DNA of 64,000 nt from Pseudo-nitzschia pungens (Eukaryota > Bacillariophyta > Bacillariophyceae > Bacillariales > Bacillariaceae). This document shows positions 52,424 to 63,443 of the stretch, piece by piece. The position numbers and the translations under genes were made by a program. Below the pieces are notes generated by a model. That model was not told the DNA's origin. It ran no database searches and saw only the letters and a list, made by a program, of their open reading frames with translations. How positions within the stretch are numbered: the stretch's first letter is position 1; every line of letters starts with the position of its first letter. Location: contig CM074760.1 in NCBI GenBank assembly GCA_037355855.1, forward strand, positions 6,192,501 to 6,256,500, written 5' to 3'.

Positions 52424-54628
52424 GTTTGGGAACTTTAGGGAATAATGTTTTATGAGAGTAAGAGTGATGGAAGATTCCGATGTATTGTGTTGGATGATTC
52501 GTCAGGCACCAATAAGAATCCAAAATTTTTGGTTTGGTTGGTTTCATGAGACAAAGTTGCTGTTTATGGATTATGAGTTTCCCCTGCTTTAGGCCGGTTT
52601 CGTGCCAATAGAGACAATAGACCTCGGCACCTCATGGTTGCTGAGGACAAAATTGTCGATTCGGACTGGTGTGTCTTGTAAATGCCAAGCCGGCGAACTC
52701 CAACGAGACGGTTACAATGAGTACAACAACGACTAAAAATAAATAATTGATACTCAACCCATCGGAGTGTATAAGGAAAATGTATTACTGTGGGATACGC
52801 GCCAACTTGAGTACAAAAAGCTATCTGTACGACTAGAAGTGGGATAAGTGCACGGTTAATTCTTGCGAATTCCGTTATCGGTGTAGTGCCATCTCTGTCT
52901 TCTATCTCAAAAACCAAACACATGCGCAGGCCCTTCCGTCACTCCGACCAAAACAAGATAGCAGCGACCATGTGTTTGGTAATTTGTTCGGTCATTTGTA
53001 AATGTGACGGAACCTCAGGAACGTTGAGTTAGGTTATTTACGTTATTTTTTCTCCGTAAGGTTACCGATCTCTCTTCTAATGGAACGCACTCTAATTTTC
53101 AGAAGAAAAATGTGAGAGTAACTTACCGGTAAACCTTACTCGTACGTTCAAGTAAGATCTTACCTTTCCTAGAAGGTATCTATTACGAGTGTGCACGAGC
53201 TCCAAACGTAGCGGTACCAGGTAATAGCAAGAACAAATTAGTGACCAAAATTCTGATGGCTTCTCGTCACGAGCGTTCGTTGGATAAATTGAAGCGATAG
53301 TTTACTGTTTTAAAACCACAGTTAATTCGACTCCGACATCAACCGATGGACTTTTCTAAATAAATGTTGTCAAGACTCCTCATAATTCCATGAGGCGAAC
53401 TGTTAATAATTCCAACCCCAGCCATAATCCCTTGAAGAGATTAAATGGAGAGAGTAAGATTACTTTGTTCCAATGCATTCAGTTTGTCATGGAGAGCTAC
53501 GGTAGTAATATCTGGAGCAAAGATAAAGAAAAGATGATTTATGTACTACACAGTAATGCAGAGTTTCAAGTCAAACTACATAGTGGTTAAGTTGCCACTT
53601 TTGAGAAGTCATCATCCAAAGAGTCAACAAAAAGTCAGAAGCTGATCTCACTGTGAACTACTAGTACTATGAAGTTGCAAGTTCAATTTTACTACTACAA
53701 TTACTAGACCAGAGTACTCTGACATGTGCATAACTCAGATGATATTGCCTGTCAGCATCATCATCACCAATTTGGTAGATAGTTAAGTGAATATCAATAA
53801 AAAAGGGTATCACATTGAGTGCTGCTGGAATGCAATGAGACTTTAACTGATACAGTTCAGTTGCTGGTGCTGTGGTTGCATGATACACTTCTAAGAAGAT
53901 ACTACTACAGCAGTGAGGCACTCTGCAAGAGGTTCAAAAGGATCAGTCAAGTTGGTGTTGGGCAAGATGTCTATTATTTTAGGTGTCGTTTGAGCTAAAA
54001 GAGTGAGGATGGAGCAATGGTGATAGACACCAACAAAGATCCACATACTATTATCTCGTTGAGTCCTTTTAGAAAAAAACCCATTTCACACTCAGTAAGG
54101 TTAATTACCATACGGTAACGATGCAGCACTTCGGAATATCTTCAAAATCTCTTTTTGGCGCGAACGATCGATAGTACGAAGTACAAGTAAGGCTACAAAG
54201 TAAGTTACGAAGTAAAACCTTACTGTAGTACTCGTACTACGTAAGCTTACTTCGTAATCATTTTTAATACTGGACCGGTCCTATCTTTTACGTCCCGTAA
54301 CTTACGATAATTCTGGTCTCTACTTACTCACTCGTAACGGTACGTACATCCTTCGAAAATCCCGTAGATGCGAGATCACGGATAATAGAAAATACTTCTA
54401 CTTCGTAATAATTATGTCCCCGCCGTCTGCAGTCAAAACATACAGCTTATCGGACCGATATTTCAAAATCGATTTCGATGCACCTCACAGAGAGTGACAC
54501 TACGATTCTCAACAGGACAGTCTCTATCGAGTATCCCAGATCCTTGTCATCAGACCGAAATCATTGGTTTGAAACAACGCGAGTGACAGATGACCCACCG
54601 AACCTTGAGGACGTAAAGAAGAGAAACA
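52424..54628. other. Intergenic spacer of 2.2 kb
   Basis: The longest empty stretch. Frames up to 119 codons (52564-52923, minus) have no family wording. GTAAACCTTACTCG/CTTACC words at about 53045-53170 and an extended TACGAAGTA/GTAAG/CGTAACTTACG island at about 54095-54380. Nothing else recognised. Confidence 0.45.
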
Positions 54629-55642
54629 ATGAAAGTAGAAAATGGAAATTGCATGAATGATACTCTCTCGGCGGCAGGATTGCTCGTGGAAGGCAACAAA
54701 GCGACAGAAGAAATGCAGAAGTCTATCTCAAAATTTGCGAGTTTTCTCATTTGCCCACTTTGCAACAAGGTGCGATGCGAGCCGATTGCTTTTGGTAGTG
54801 TAGCGAACAATCTTAAGATGTACCAAACGCATACTTTTGGTTGACCCTTTCTTCGTTTCTCGAGAAGATGCAAGCACCCCAAATGAGTCGTCTTTGTGTT
54901 AGGACACGCAGTATTGATTGACAACATTGATATTTCTTTTGTTTTCCTCATGTCAAATAATATTTCTCATCTCCAATACCACTTTTCGCCAAAAAAATAC
55001 AGATCTTTGATCGACCAGCAACGCTATCGGCATGTGCTCATACTTTCTGTACCAATTGCATCGATGGATACTCTGCGAATAATTCTGTTTGTCCAGGTGA
55101 GAAGTATCGGTTCCAGAATCCTTTCATTCAACATTAAATTATCAAGGGGCGAGCAGTCTTCTAAGAATACTTCTGTTTCTCTGACGGGTTTTATCATGTT
55201 CTCGCGTTTAACGTTTGCCTCTTAAGCAAAAGGATGTGGCATGCCCATGTCGATTGTGGGAAGCAACGGTGGATCATTTCGCAAAATCAACCTTCAAATA
55301 TCACAAACGATTGAGTCGTTACAATTTATTTGCAAGAGCCTGAACCAATCTAAGGAGCATTGGTGGCGGTCAACTAATACGCTACAATCCATCCAAGATA
55401 TGATGGTACCTGGTGCAAGTAGAGGACACCCCGAATTTTCAGAGGAAAAGGGTTGCGAGTTTCAGGATCAGTTCGATGGAGCTGGGGACCAAACGGAGAA
55501 CGAAGAAGAGGGTGTCGATGACGAGGAGATGATCGATTTACAAGCGAACGAAGAGGACGAGTCTTGCGTAGATACCGGTGTTGAAAGCGATGAACAGGAA
55601 ACGGAAGGGTATATCAGCGATGACGAAAGTATGTTGTATTGA
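54629..55642 (+). CDS. RING-finger protein, BRCA1/BARD1-like RING only
   Basis: Probable E3 ubiquitin ligase component. Exons 54629-54794, 55019-55096 and 55227-55642 join in phase (phase 1 both times) and give 219 residues. The RING reads CPLCNKV ... CAHTFCTNCIDGY ... CPAKGC, i.e. C-x2-C ... C-x-H-x2-C-x2-C ... C-x3-C, with the last pair one residue wider than usual. It is followed by helix FRKINLQISQTIESLQFICK, the pattern seen after the RING in BARD1 and BRCA1. The remaining C-terminus is acidic (EDESCVDTGVESDEQETEGY) and has no BRCT or ankyrin. It is therefore short. A GTATGT donor-like site just before the stop could lead to further exons, but none was found before the next gene. Confidence 0.72.
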
Positions 55643-56416
55643 TGAGGAGGATATATCAACTAAACAGAAGAGACCTGATCAATTAGCTGTCTCCAATTGA
55701 TCTCTCTTGTCGCTGAGAACACGTAGCCCCAAGGCGAATCCTGATTTTTTCTTCCATGGCATACGTTGATGGAATGAGAGCACATGTTTTTGGCACTAGA
55801 AACCATCGTTAGAACTCGCATTTTCCTGACTAGTCAATTACTTGTACTTCGTATTACTCTTGTTTACTTCGTATGTTAAATTTTACAAAAATACGGTAGG
55901 GTTAGTTAGGTATTTTTATTACTACTACAAAGTAAGATTACTAAAGTAGAAAATTCGTAACAGCTGTCCGTTGGTTCTACGCACCTATGTACTAATTTCT
56001 ACGTTGACTGGAGGACATCTGTTAGGAATTTCGTAGTAAGGTTTACTTCGTAACCTAACTTTTTCGCGACTGACGAAAGAAAATAACTTCGCCGCTTCAG
56101 GTTTTCAATAGTATTACGAGTAAGATTAATGAAGTAAATTCTAGCTTAGTCGGAGGAGATGCCGTTACTTCCAAAGCAAGACCATTTGGGGGCTACGGAA
56201 TAAATTTTCTTTGGGGGCAATTTCGAAACAATTACAGGAACATCAGCAGTCAGCGTCGATCAATCAACCCACGAAACGCACGGCGTGATCCACAAAAGAT
56301 CCCAACACATCCGATCCTCTGTCGTCAGTCACAAGAACTCTTACCGTCAGTCGGTGTCAGACCAAAATAATACGCACACGAAGTGCCGGCTACAACATCC
56401 ATCAAGTCACTACTAT
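55643..56416. other. Intergenic spacer
   Basis: No gene. CTTCGTATTACTC/GTAAGATTACTAAAG/GTTTACTTCG islands at about 55845-56130. The frame of the next gene is open from a GTG at 56285, so the true leader is within the last 130-200 bases. Confidence 0.45.
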
Positions 56417-58588
56417 ATGATCTCATTGCAAAGTTCGAAAAAAGCTGCCTTCGAAGTAGCAAAAAGAGGAGCCATGAGATTCTACGCAACATCACGAGGC
56501 GGTAGCAGGTCGTTGGCCACAATGGCCTTGGCATCTACTCAATTGTTTCCCTCGCAAAGTTTTCTTTCGTCCCGCCTTGTCGTCACGGCGTTTTCCTCCT
56601 CCTGTGCTGTGAAACAAATCAGTGCGCTGAAGGATGCCAGAGGATACAGCTCCTCTTCAACAGAGTTGAGCATGACTAGTAAGATGAACCAATCGTTCGA
56701 GACCTGGTCCTTCGACGAACATTGCAAGACTATGGCGTGGACTCCATTTTCTGTCGTTGAACTAACCGCCGCCGGATCCGAATCGGACAACTGGACTGAC
56801 GACGCTGACTTGGTTTTCTTGGGGGTTTTCGCCCCGCAAAGCGACGATTCGGAAAAGGATGAAGACGAAGATGAGGAAGTAGTTGAGCCGACTTTGGCGG
56901 GTGCTGTCAAAGACCTTGACGAGTCCCTAGGTGGAGCGATCTCCAGTCTGATGATTGAAAACTTTAAGGGTTTCAAGAACGGTGCCGAGGCTGGTTCTAC
57001 TTCGCCAACACTTCGAGTTTATCAAGATGGAAAAGCGAAGAGATACATTGTTGTAGGTCTTGGCACTGAACCAAAGGATTCCGATGCGGTCGAGTCGATT
57101 GGTGGTGCTGTTGGAAAGGCTCTCGCGACGAAATGCGATTCGGAAAAGAAAGCTGCATCTGCCAAGTTCCTCATCCCTGAATCCATCGCATCCGATGAAA
57201 AGAATATGAAAGATATGGCATCCTCGTTCTATTCTAATCTGTACGCGGATAATAGACACCGAACTGGCAAGAAAATTGTCACACCTGCCGAGGATTTGAA
57301 ATCTCTAACTTTGCTTTCAGATGCCCCCACCAGCGCCGAGAGCATGCAGGATGCCATCGATACAGGAAAAAAGATTGCTACCGGTGTCTACATGACGAAG
57401 GATATTGTCAACGCACCGCATAATGTGTTGAACTCTGAATCTCTAGCTGACACAGCGAGAAGGCTAGCAGAAGAGAGTGACGGAAGCTTGACGTGCAAGG
57501 TTCTGGGAAAAAAAGAGTGCGAAGAAAGGGGAATGGGTGCATACTTGGGAGTAGCCAGAGGCAGTGAGACGGAACCACAATTCATCCACATTACTTACAC
57601 TCCTTCTGAAGGCGATATTAAGAAGAAAGTCGGCGTTGTTGGTAAGGGGCTGCTTTTCGATACCGGAGGATACAACATCAAGACGCAAATGATGGAACTG
57701 ATGAAGTTCGACTGCGGTGGCGCTGCAGCCGTATTGGGTGCAGCTCGTATCATCGGAGCCTTGAAACCTCCTGGAGTCGAATGTCATTTCGTGGTTGCGG
57801 CATGCGAGAACATGATTAGCGACAAGTCGGTTGTTCCCAGTGATATTCTTACTGCATCGAACGGAAAGACCATCGAGGTACTCAACACCGACGCTGAGGG
57901 GCGATTGACACTTGCAGATGCCCTGGTGTATTGCGATAAGGAGTTGGATTGCGAATCCATCATTGAATTGTCGACATTGACTGGAGCATGCATGGTCGCC
58001 CTCGGACAGGTATGGAACTCAATTCAAACTTCGTTGTATTGGCGCTTTCCATTGTTGAGTCAAAATTTCTCAGCCAATGTGTCTCAACCATTTCCTCCTA
58101 ATATTTCTATTGGAATATTTTGTTTGCTTCACAGAAAGTTTGCGGTGTATGGACAGACGACGAGGATTTGGCTGAAGAACTCAAGGACGTATCTAAGGCA
58201 ACCGAAGAGAAGGCATGGGTATGTAGTTCCCTTTGATAATTTTCCGTATGTTACCTGCCGTTTCGTAATTTCTATTTCTGAATTCTGTTCGCCTCGCCAT
58301 TTTGTCTCTCTATCCATTTAAAACCTCTCGAAACAGCGAATGCCGATGGAAAAATCATACAACGAGCAGCTCAAATCGAAGGTTGCCGACATCAGCAACT
58401 TGGGTGGACGATACGGCGGGTCCATCACCGCTGCGCTGTTTTTGCAAAACTTTGTAAGCAAAAAGAAGCCATTTGCCCACATCGACATCGCCGGACCCGT
58501 TTGGGACGACGCCACCGGTGCCACAGGATTTGGGGCAAAGCTTGCTTCTGAGTGGATTCGTCGCCAAGGTGAAAAATCTGATGAGTAA
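56417..58588 (+). CDS. Leucine aminopeptidase, M17 family, plant-type
   Basis: Two-metal exopeptidase that removes N-terminal residues. Exons 56417-58009, 58135-58218 and 58337-58588 give 642 residues. Start candidates are ATG 56417 or ATG 56474; both give a basic, Ser-rich, organelle-like N-terminus ([20 protein letters not shown]). A Glu/Asp-rich insert ([15 protein letters not shown]) lies in the N-terminal domain. Catalytic domain: [15 protein letters not shown] with the Lys/Asp ligands, [13 protein letters not shown] (Asp ligand; Cys where plants have Met), [30 protein letters not shown] with Asp, Glu and Arg, [12 protein letters not shown], then WRMPMEKSY and [15 protein letters not shown], ending [11 protein letters not shown] ... 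TGFGAKL. Typical LAPs are about 480-580 residues, so the extra length is N-terminal. Confidence 0.95.
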
Positions 58589-58859
58589 ACAATTTATTTT
58601 AGTTGGAATGCAGGTATCGATCATTAATGTCGCAAAGATTTTTATCCGAATAGAGTGCGCTCATTCTAGAAACCTTTTAAATTCATGTAGAGAAGCAGAG
58701 GTTAGAAAGATTGACTTGATTTCATTAATATAGCATTCTAATTGATGTGATATTCAAACCGAACCGATTTGAACAGCGTACACACGTCCACACTGCGACC
58801 GACAAAAGCTGAACGACGTGTCGCACAACATGTAATGATCGTACGGTTGGATCTGCAAC

Positions 58860-59566
58860 TTAACGGTTTCCTTCGTACTCAAGTAATCTCTTACTAAGGT
58901 CGTTTTTGTTCCCTTGAAAACTGAGACCTCGTTCTTTCAAAGCTTTGATGTCGATAGGAAGTTCAGAAATCACGAGGTGTAAGGTAAATGCATATGAATA
59001 CCTGGAAGATTCAGGTTTGGTAATGGCATTTTTGTATTTCTATAGTTTTTCCACTTACCTTCTTTCATTTGAGCCGGCTTCATTTTCTTTATTTCAATCT
59101 TTGTCAATTTAGGAATGTCCTTCTCCTTCGACTTCTTCTTTTTCTTCTTCCCGTCGTCGTCGCTGAGTTCACCTTCTAGTTCCTTAAATTTTGCTTTCTG
59201 CTCCATTTCTGCAGCAAGTTCAGCTTCTTCCTCCGCTTTTCGTCTTGCCTCCGCGAGTGCGCGTCGCTTCTTTACTTCCTCAAGTTTGGCAAGATTTTTC
59301 TTATGTTGTTCTGCGGAAGTAACCTGGACTGGTGGAGGTGGACCCTTACTATCGTTACCTTTTTTTCCGGGCTTGTCATTGTCGCCTTTTCCCTCCTCGT
59401 CAGCACCATCACCATTATCCGCCTCCTCTTCTTCTGCCTCGGCACGGCGTTTAGCACGATCCTCTTCGAACTCCGCAAGACGTTGGTTTCGTTGTTCGAT
59501 TTCATCTGCGGATACCGCATCCACTCGTTGGCCACCGCCACGTTTGTTGAATTTTCCGCGAGCCAT
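58860..59566 (-). CDS. Coiled-coil protein with C-terminal SAP-like motif
   Basis: Exons 59566-59059 and 58942-58860, joined by GTAAG donor and AAG acceptor, give 196 residues. Without the join the frame would run on into a dissimilar tail. With it the C-terminus reads MKPAQMKEALKERGL then SFQGNKNDLSKRLLEYEGNR, a SAP-type helix-turn-helix as in nucleic-acid-binding proteins. The rest is low complexity: MARGKFNKRGGGQR, an acidic Glu/Asp/Gly/Lys stretch, PPPPVQV, then a long charged coiled coil (AALAEARRKAEEEAELAAEM type) and a run of lysines. DNA or RNA binding is inference. A probable nuclear protein. The start ATG is at the first Met. Confidence 0.82.
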
Positions 59567-60254
59567 ATTGATTTCTTCGCTGTAGTACCTTGACGATTAT
59601 TGGAATGCAAAAGGCTTGGTTCGAGAAATTCAAAGTGTGTGGTGACTATTGCTGTCTGCAGGCGCTCCTGCATTTTGCGGAACGCGTACGGCAGAGAAAG
59701 AGGGCAACAATCCTGATGTTTTCCCTCGCAAACGAGTTTTTCTGAAAATCGCGCGTACTGAGAAGTTTTCTGCGCAATCGAGAGGTGCGTAATAATTGTA
59801 ATGATTACAGTACAGGGATGCATATTATTTGTATCGTCTGTTTCATGAAGTATTATTATCATTTTTTTACCTCTGTACAAAGTACGTATTTATCTACGGA
59901 ATCAAACTCGTCCTGTGAGATGATGAAGTTAATCTTACCGTACCGGTACCTTACCGTACTGGATAAGATTACTGGATTACTGTAAGAGTGGAAGTAAGAA
60001 TAGTTCGTTTTTCAGTCTTGTTCTCGGCAGTCAAGTTTGTTTCAGTTTCAAACGAGCTTTTCGAAAGAGCACACTCTACGACGACTCCGCTCAAAATAAA
60101 GTCCAAAGTCACAAGGTGCATTTTCTACATCTTGCATCATATCGAATGCTTTCCCAGGAAGTCTTCTTCACCAGAGAGACGACAAATCTGCACATTTCCT
60201 TATCATATCACTCTATCTGTCAAGGAAGCAAGAAACTAGAAGCACAATACAAAA
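59567..60254. promoter_or_regulatory. Divergent intergenic region
   Basis: About 690 bases between the SAP-motif gene and the first BASS transporter. A GTACCGGTACCTTACCGTAC/AAGATTACTGGATTAC island lies at about 59935-59985. No specific promoter element seen. Confidence 0.45.
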
Positions 60255-61664
60255 ATGAGTCGAACTACTGAGCTTGGAGCCCACTTCCTCCTGTTCTTTC
60301 TGGTCTTTGGAATGTCTGCAACTGTAGACATTGGCCACATGCGGAAGCAATTGCGAAATTGGAAAGCATTGATGATTGGGCTATGTCTCCAGTTCGTCAT
60401 TTTGCCTTTTGTGGGATTTTGCATCGTAAAAATACTGAATATGAATCCAGCAATTGGAGTAACTCTATTGGTGGTGACATCTTCTCCAGGAGGATCCTAT
60501 TCGAATTGTGAGTTTCTTTTCATTTTTCTCTCTGGTTTTCTAGATCACAAGCGACGGCGAAAATTTATGCATTCAAGGAATGGATTCTTACAATATCGTT
60601 GCCAATATTTTGAAAACTCAACCGCGTCATCGCTTGATGATTCGACCCATTTACATGATTCTGACGCTCTCTGCATTGACACGATCATACCTTCTGTCAC
60701 AATGAATATGGCAACGGTGTTTCGCTGGGACATTATGGTTCTTTTTCATTTCAACACAGGGTGGTGCTCTTTGTTCAACGCAGAATTAGCACTGAGTGTG
60801 ACAATGACAGGTATTTCCACCCTCTTATCGGTTGTAATGCTTCCTTTGAATCTCGTCATCTACACAACTAGAAGCTACTCCGACGAGGTCGTGAAATCTC
60901 TAGACTGGTTTGCATTGTTCCTTTCGCTTGTCGTTGTCCTAGGAGGCATTACATCCGGTGTGCTCATGTCGGCTTGGTATAACTCGACCCGTTTCAATTT
61001 GATGGCGAATAAACTTGGTAACCTTGCGGGTGTAACGTTGGTTATATTTTCGGCGATTGTGTCCTCTACAGGTCAGGACAGCAGTATTTGGAGTCAAAAT
61101 GCGGTCTTTTACATCGGGTGTGCTATTCCAGCAATAGTCGGTGTCATACTAGCCACTTCTATGGCCACAAAACTTGGTCTAGAAAAACCAGAACGCGTTG
61201 CAGTTGCGGTTGAGGGATGTTATCAAAACACAGGAATTGCAACTTCAGTCGCTGCATCCATGTTCAAAGGAACAGAACTGGCCACAGCGATTGGAGTCCC
61301 TCTGTATTACGGCATGGTTGAAATGTTTATACTCGCGATCTTTTGTTTGGGATGCTGGAAATGGGGGTGGACGAAAGCGCCTGCAGATGAGAACTTTTTT
61401 AGAATGATCGCCAAGTCGTACGAAGTGGAGCAAGCTAGACTAGAATCTCCAAATGCAATTGAAGTTGTACACAACAGCAATCCCAAAGACGATGGTGACA
61501 TTGAAGATTTAGTATTCAACCAAACGGTCGAGGGCTACCAAGTAGACGAGAGTTCTTTGCAAGAAAAGACTAATGCAGGTTTGCAAGAGCAACGGCAAAT
61601 GAACGGATCTTCACCGCAAATAGATGGTGACTCAGTTCAAGCGGAACAAGGAGAATTCACATAA
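60255..61664 (+). CDS. Bile acid:sodium symporter-family (BASS/SLC10) transporter, copy 1
   Basis: Sodium-coupled organic anion carrier of the SBF family. Exons 60255-60507 and 60760-61664 give 385 residues. Spans include HFLLFFLVFGMSATVD, GLCLQFVILPFVGFCIVKIL, the crossover-type VTSSPGGSYSNWW, ELALSVTMTGISTLLS, LFLSLVVVLGGITSGVL, IGCAIPAIVGVILATS and the second crossover VEGCYQNTGIATSVA. The C-terminus is a long acidic, Gln-rich cytosolic tail. The 252-base intron has no stop in frame and its length divides by three. It is paralogous to the next gene, which is convergent. Substrate unknown; animal NTCP carries bile salts and plant BASS carry pyruvate and others. Confidence 0.9.
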   Translation: MSRTTELGAHFLLFFLVFGMSATVDIGHMRKQLRNWKALMIGLCLQFVILPFVGFCIVKILNMNPAIGVTLLVVTSSPGGSYSNCEFLFIFLSGFLDHKRRRKFMHSRNGFLQYRCQYFENSTASSLDDSTHLHDSDALCIDTIIPSVTMNMATVFRWDIMVLFHFNTGWCSLFNAELALSVTMTGISTLLSVVMLPLNLVIYTTRSYSDEVVKSLDWFALFLSLVVVLGGITSGVLMSAWYNSTRFNLMANKLGNLAGVTLVIFSAIVSSTGQDSSIWSQNAVFYIGCAIPAIVGVILATSMATKLGLEKPERVAVAVEGCYQNTGIATSVAASMFKGTELATAIGVPLYYGMVEMFILAIFCLGCWKWGWTKAPADENFFRMIAKSYEVEQARLESPNAIEVVHNSNPKDDGDIEDLVFNQTVEGYQVDESSLQEKTNAGLQEQRQMNGSSPQIDGDSVQAEQGEFT

Positions 61665-62060
61665 AGATTCTCTTTTGATCTGTGATCAGAAACTGACGAA
61701 CTCCTTGCGTCATCTTAGTTCTAATTCAGTTTTACCAAGAGAGTAATGGTGAAATTGAGACAACGTCATGGCACAGCGTAGTAAGTCTGCCAGAGGAATG
61801 AGCAAATGATTTTTGATGAATCGAAATCTACTAACTAAGTAGAGCATACTCATAAATAATATTCTCTATATTCTTATATCCCCATAAGGAAACACTTCTT
61901 GTTCCAAAGTTTAGCTTCACCTCACACTTGATTGGTTTTGTTGGTATGTTCCCTTTTTTCCCTGTGGTTGGATCAGACTTTTGATGTAACATTTCAATCC
62001 AAAAAAGGGTTTCATAAGTGACTAGTTGCATACTAGGCACAAAAAATCAAAATCTATGTC
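61665..62060. other. Convergent 3' intergenic region
   Basis: About 396 bases between the stop codons of the convergent BASS paralogs. AT-rich, and no repeat or gene recognised. A 69-codon minus-strand frame here is not supported. Confidence 0.5.
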
Positions 62061-63443
62061 TTATGTTAACGTACCCTCGCAAGGTTCAAAGCTTGCCGGC
62101 TTCCTTCTTGACGATGGATTTCTTGCTGGATAGTGACCACTTGGAGCCTTTGGTACGGAGGTGTCAACATTGTCGATCATGTTGAAATACATCATGAGAA
62201 CGTTGCCCTCTAATTTCTCCGGTGGTTCACTCCCATCAGTGCTTTCAGACATAGAGATCTCAATTTCATTGATCTCTCCCATTTCAACTTCTAACACTTC
62301 GTAGGAAACATAAAGTATGTGCCAAATCGAGGCATCTGCGGGTGCTTTACTCCAGCCGGCCTTCCAACAACCGACACAATAAGACCCCACAAAAAAAGCT
62401 TCGCACAAACCGTAAAAAAATGGAACACCCATTGCCTCGTTCAAGGCATTTCCTTTGAACATTGTTAGTGCCAAAGATGTCGCAATACCTACATTTTGAT
62501 AACAACATTCCACCGCAACAGTCCTGAAAGCCACGACAAAAAAGAAAGTGAGATGCAAAAAGAAAGCACTGTCATCATATCTGCCATTGATTGATATATC
62601 TATCCAATCTAGCGGTTTTGAAAAAATATTGAGAAGCCGTAATGTCTTACATTCGTTCTGGTTTGCGTAAATTCAACAAGGAAGCTAATGCAGATGCGAT
62701 TATTAATCCAAATAGGCATGGAGCAATAGTCGCGACATAAAAAGTCCAATGGCGTGACCATATTCTTGAATCTGCGTCCCCAGCATTTGTAACTGTAGCA
62801 CTAAATACTATCAGTAAGAAACCTGCAATGTTTCCGACTTTGTTGGCCAACATATTGAATTTGAACGAATGGCATTTGTATGACATATAAAGACCCAACG
62901 TGATAGCCGATATCACAATGCCGAGTGCAACAAAGACTGACACCCAGTCTAAATCCTTAATGACATCAGCATTGTATGAAAAATTCGCGTATAGAAGCAG
63001 ATTAACCGGCAGAGCGATACAAGAAAGAATCGTCGAAATTGCTGTCATTGTGACACTCAACGCTAAATCAGCGTTGAATAGTGAACACCACCTATTTATG
63101 GACAAATTCGAAAACGATCAGAATATCGTGGCAGAGAAAGACGGCTTGGCTTGCTTTGCTTCCATGATACGTCCAAATATATCACTCACCAATTAGAGTA
63201 GGAACCTCCGGGACTACTTGTTACCACAAGTAACGTGATACCAAGATTAGCATTCAGCTTCATTATGTTCACGATGGCAAACCCAAGAAATGGTAATAGA
63301 ATGAACTGACAGAAAATCCCAAGCATGATCGCCTTCCTGTTTTGAACTTGTTGCTTCATACATTCTGTGTCAACCGTAGCAGACATTCCAAACACAAGTG
63401 CAAATAGGAGAAAATTTCCCACGACCTCTAGGAAGGACATCAT
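62061..63443 (-). CDS. Bile acid:sodium symporter-family (BASS/SLC10) transporter, copy 2
   Basis: Paralog of copy 1. Exons 63443-63190, 63091-62651 and 62523-62061 give 385 residues, the same as copy 1. The first intron splits NWW at the equivalent site as in copy 1 (shifted by one base in phase), and the second lies after LRKPER, where copy 1 has none. Matching segments: LVFGMSATVDTECM, VTSSPGGSYSNWWCSLFNADL, LALSVTMTAISTILS, KVGNIAGFLLIVFSAT, KPERMTVAVECCYQNVGIATS, CVGCWKAGWSKAPADAS. The C-terminal tail differs in sequence. A GTG upstream of ATG 63443 is not used. Substrate unknown. Confidence 0.9.

Noticed and set aside
52564..52923. 119-codon minus-strand frame
   Set aside because: No recognisable domain; could not be joined to any flanking exon.
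59115..59585. 156-codon Ser/Phe-rich plus-strand frame
   Set aside because: Antisense of the Glu/Lys-rich coiled coil gene; typical shadow composition.
60508..60759. Intron of BASS copy 1 as coding sequence
   Set aside because: In-frame but the paralog and the conserved NWWCSLF motif show that it is an intron; kept only as a retention finding.
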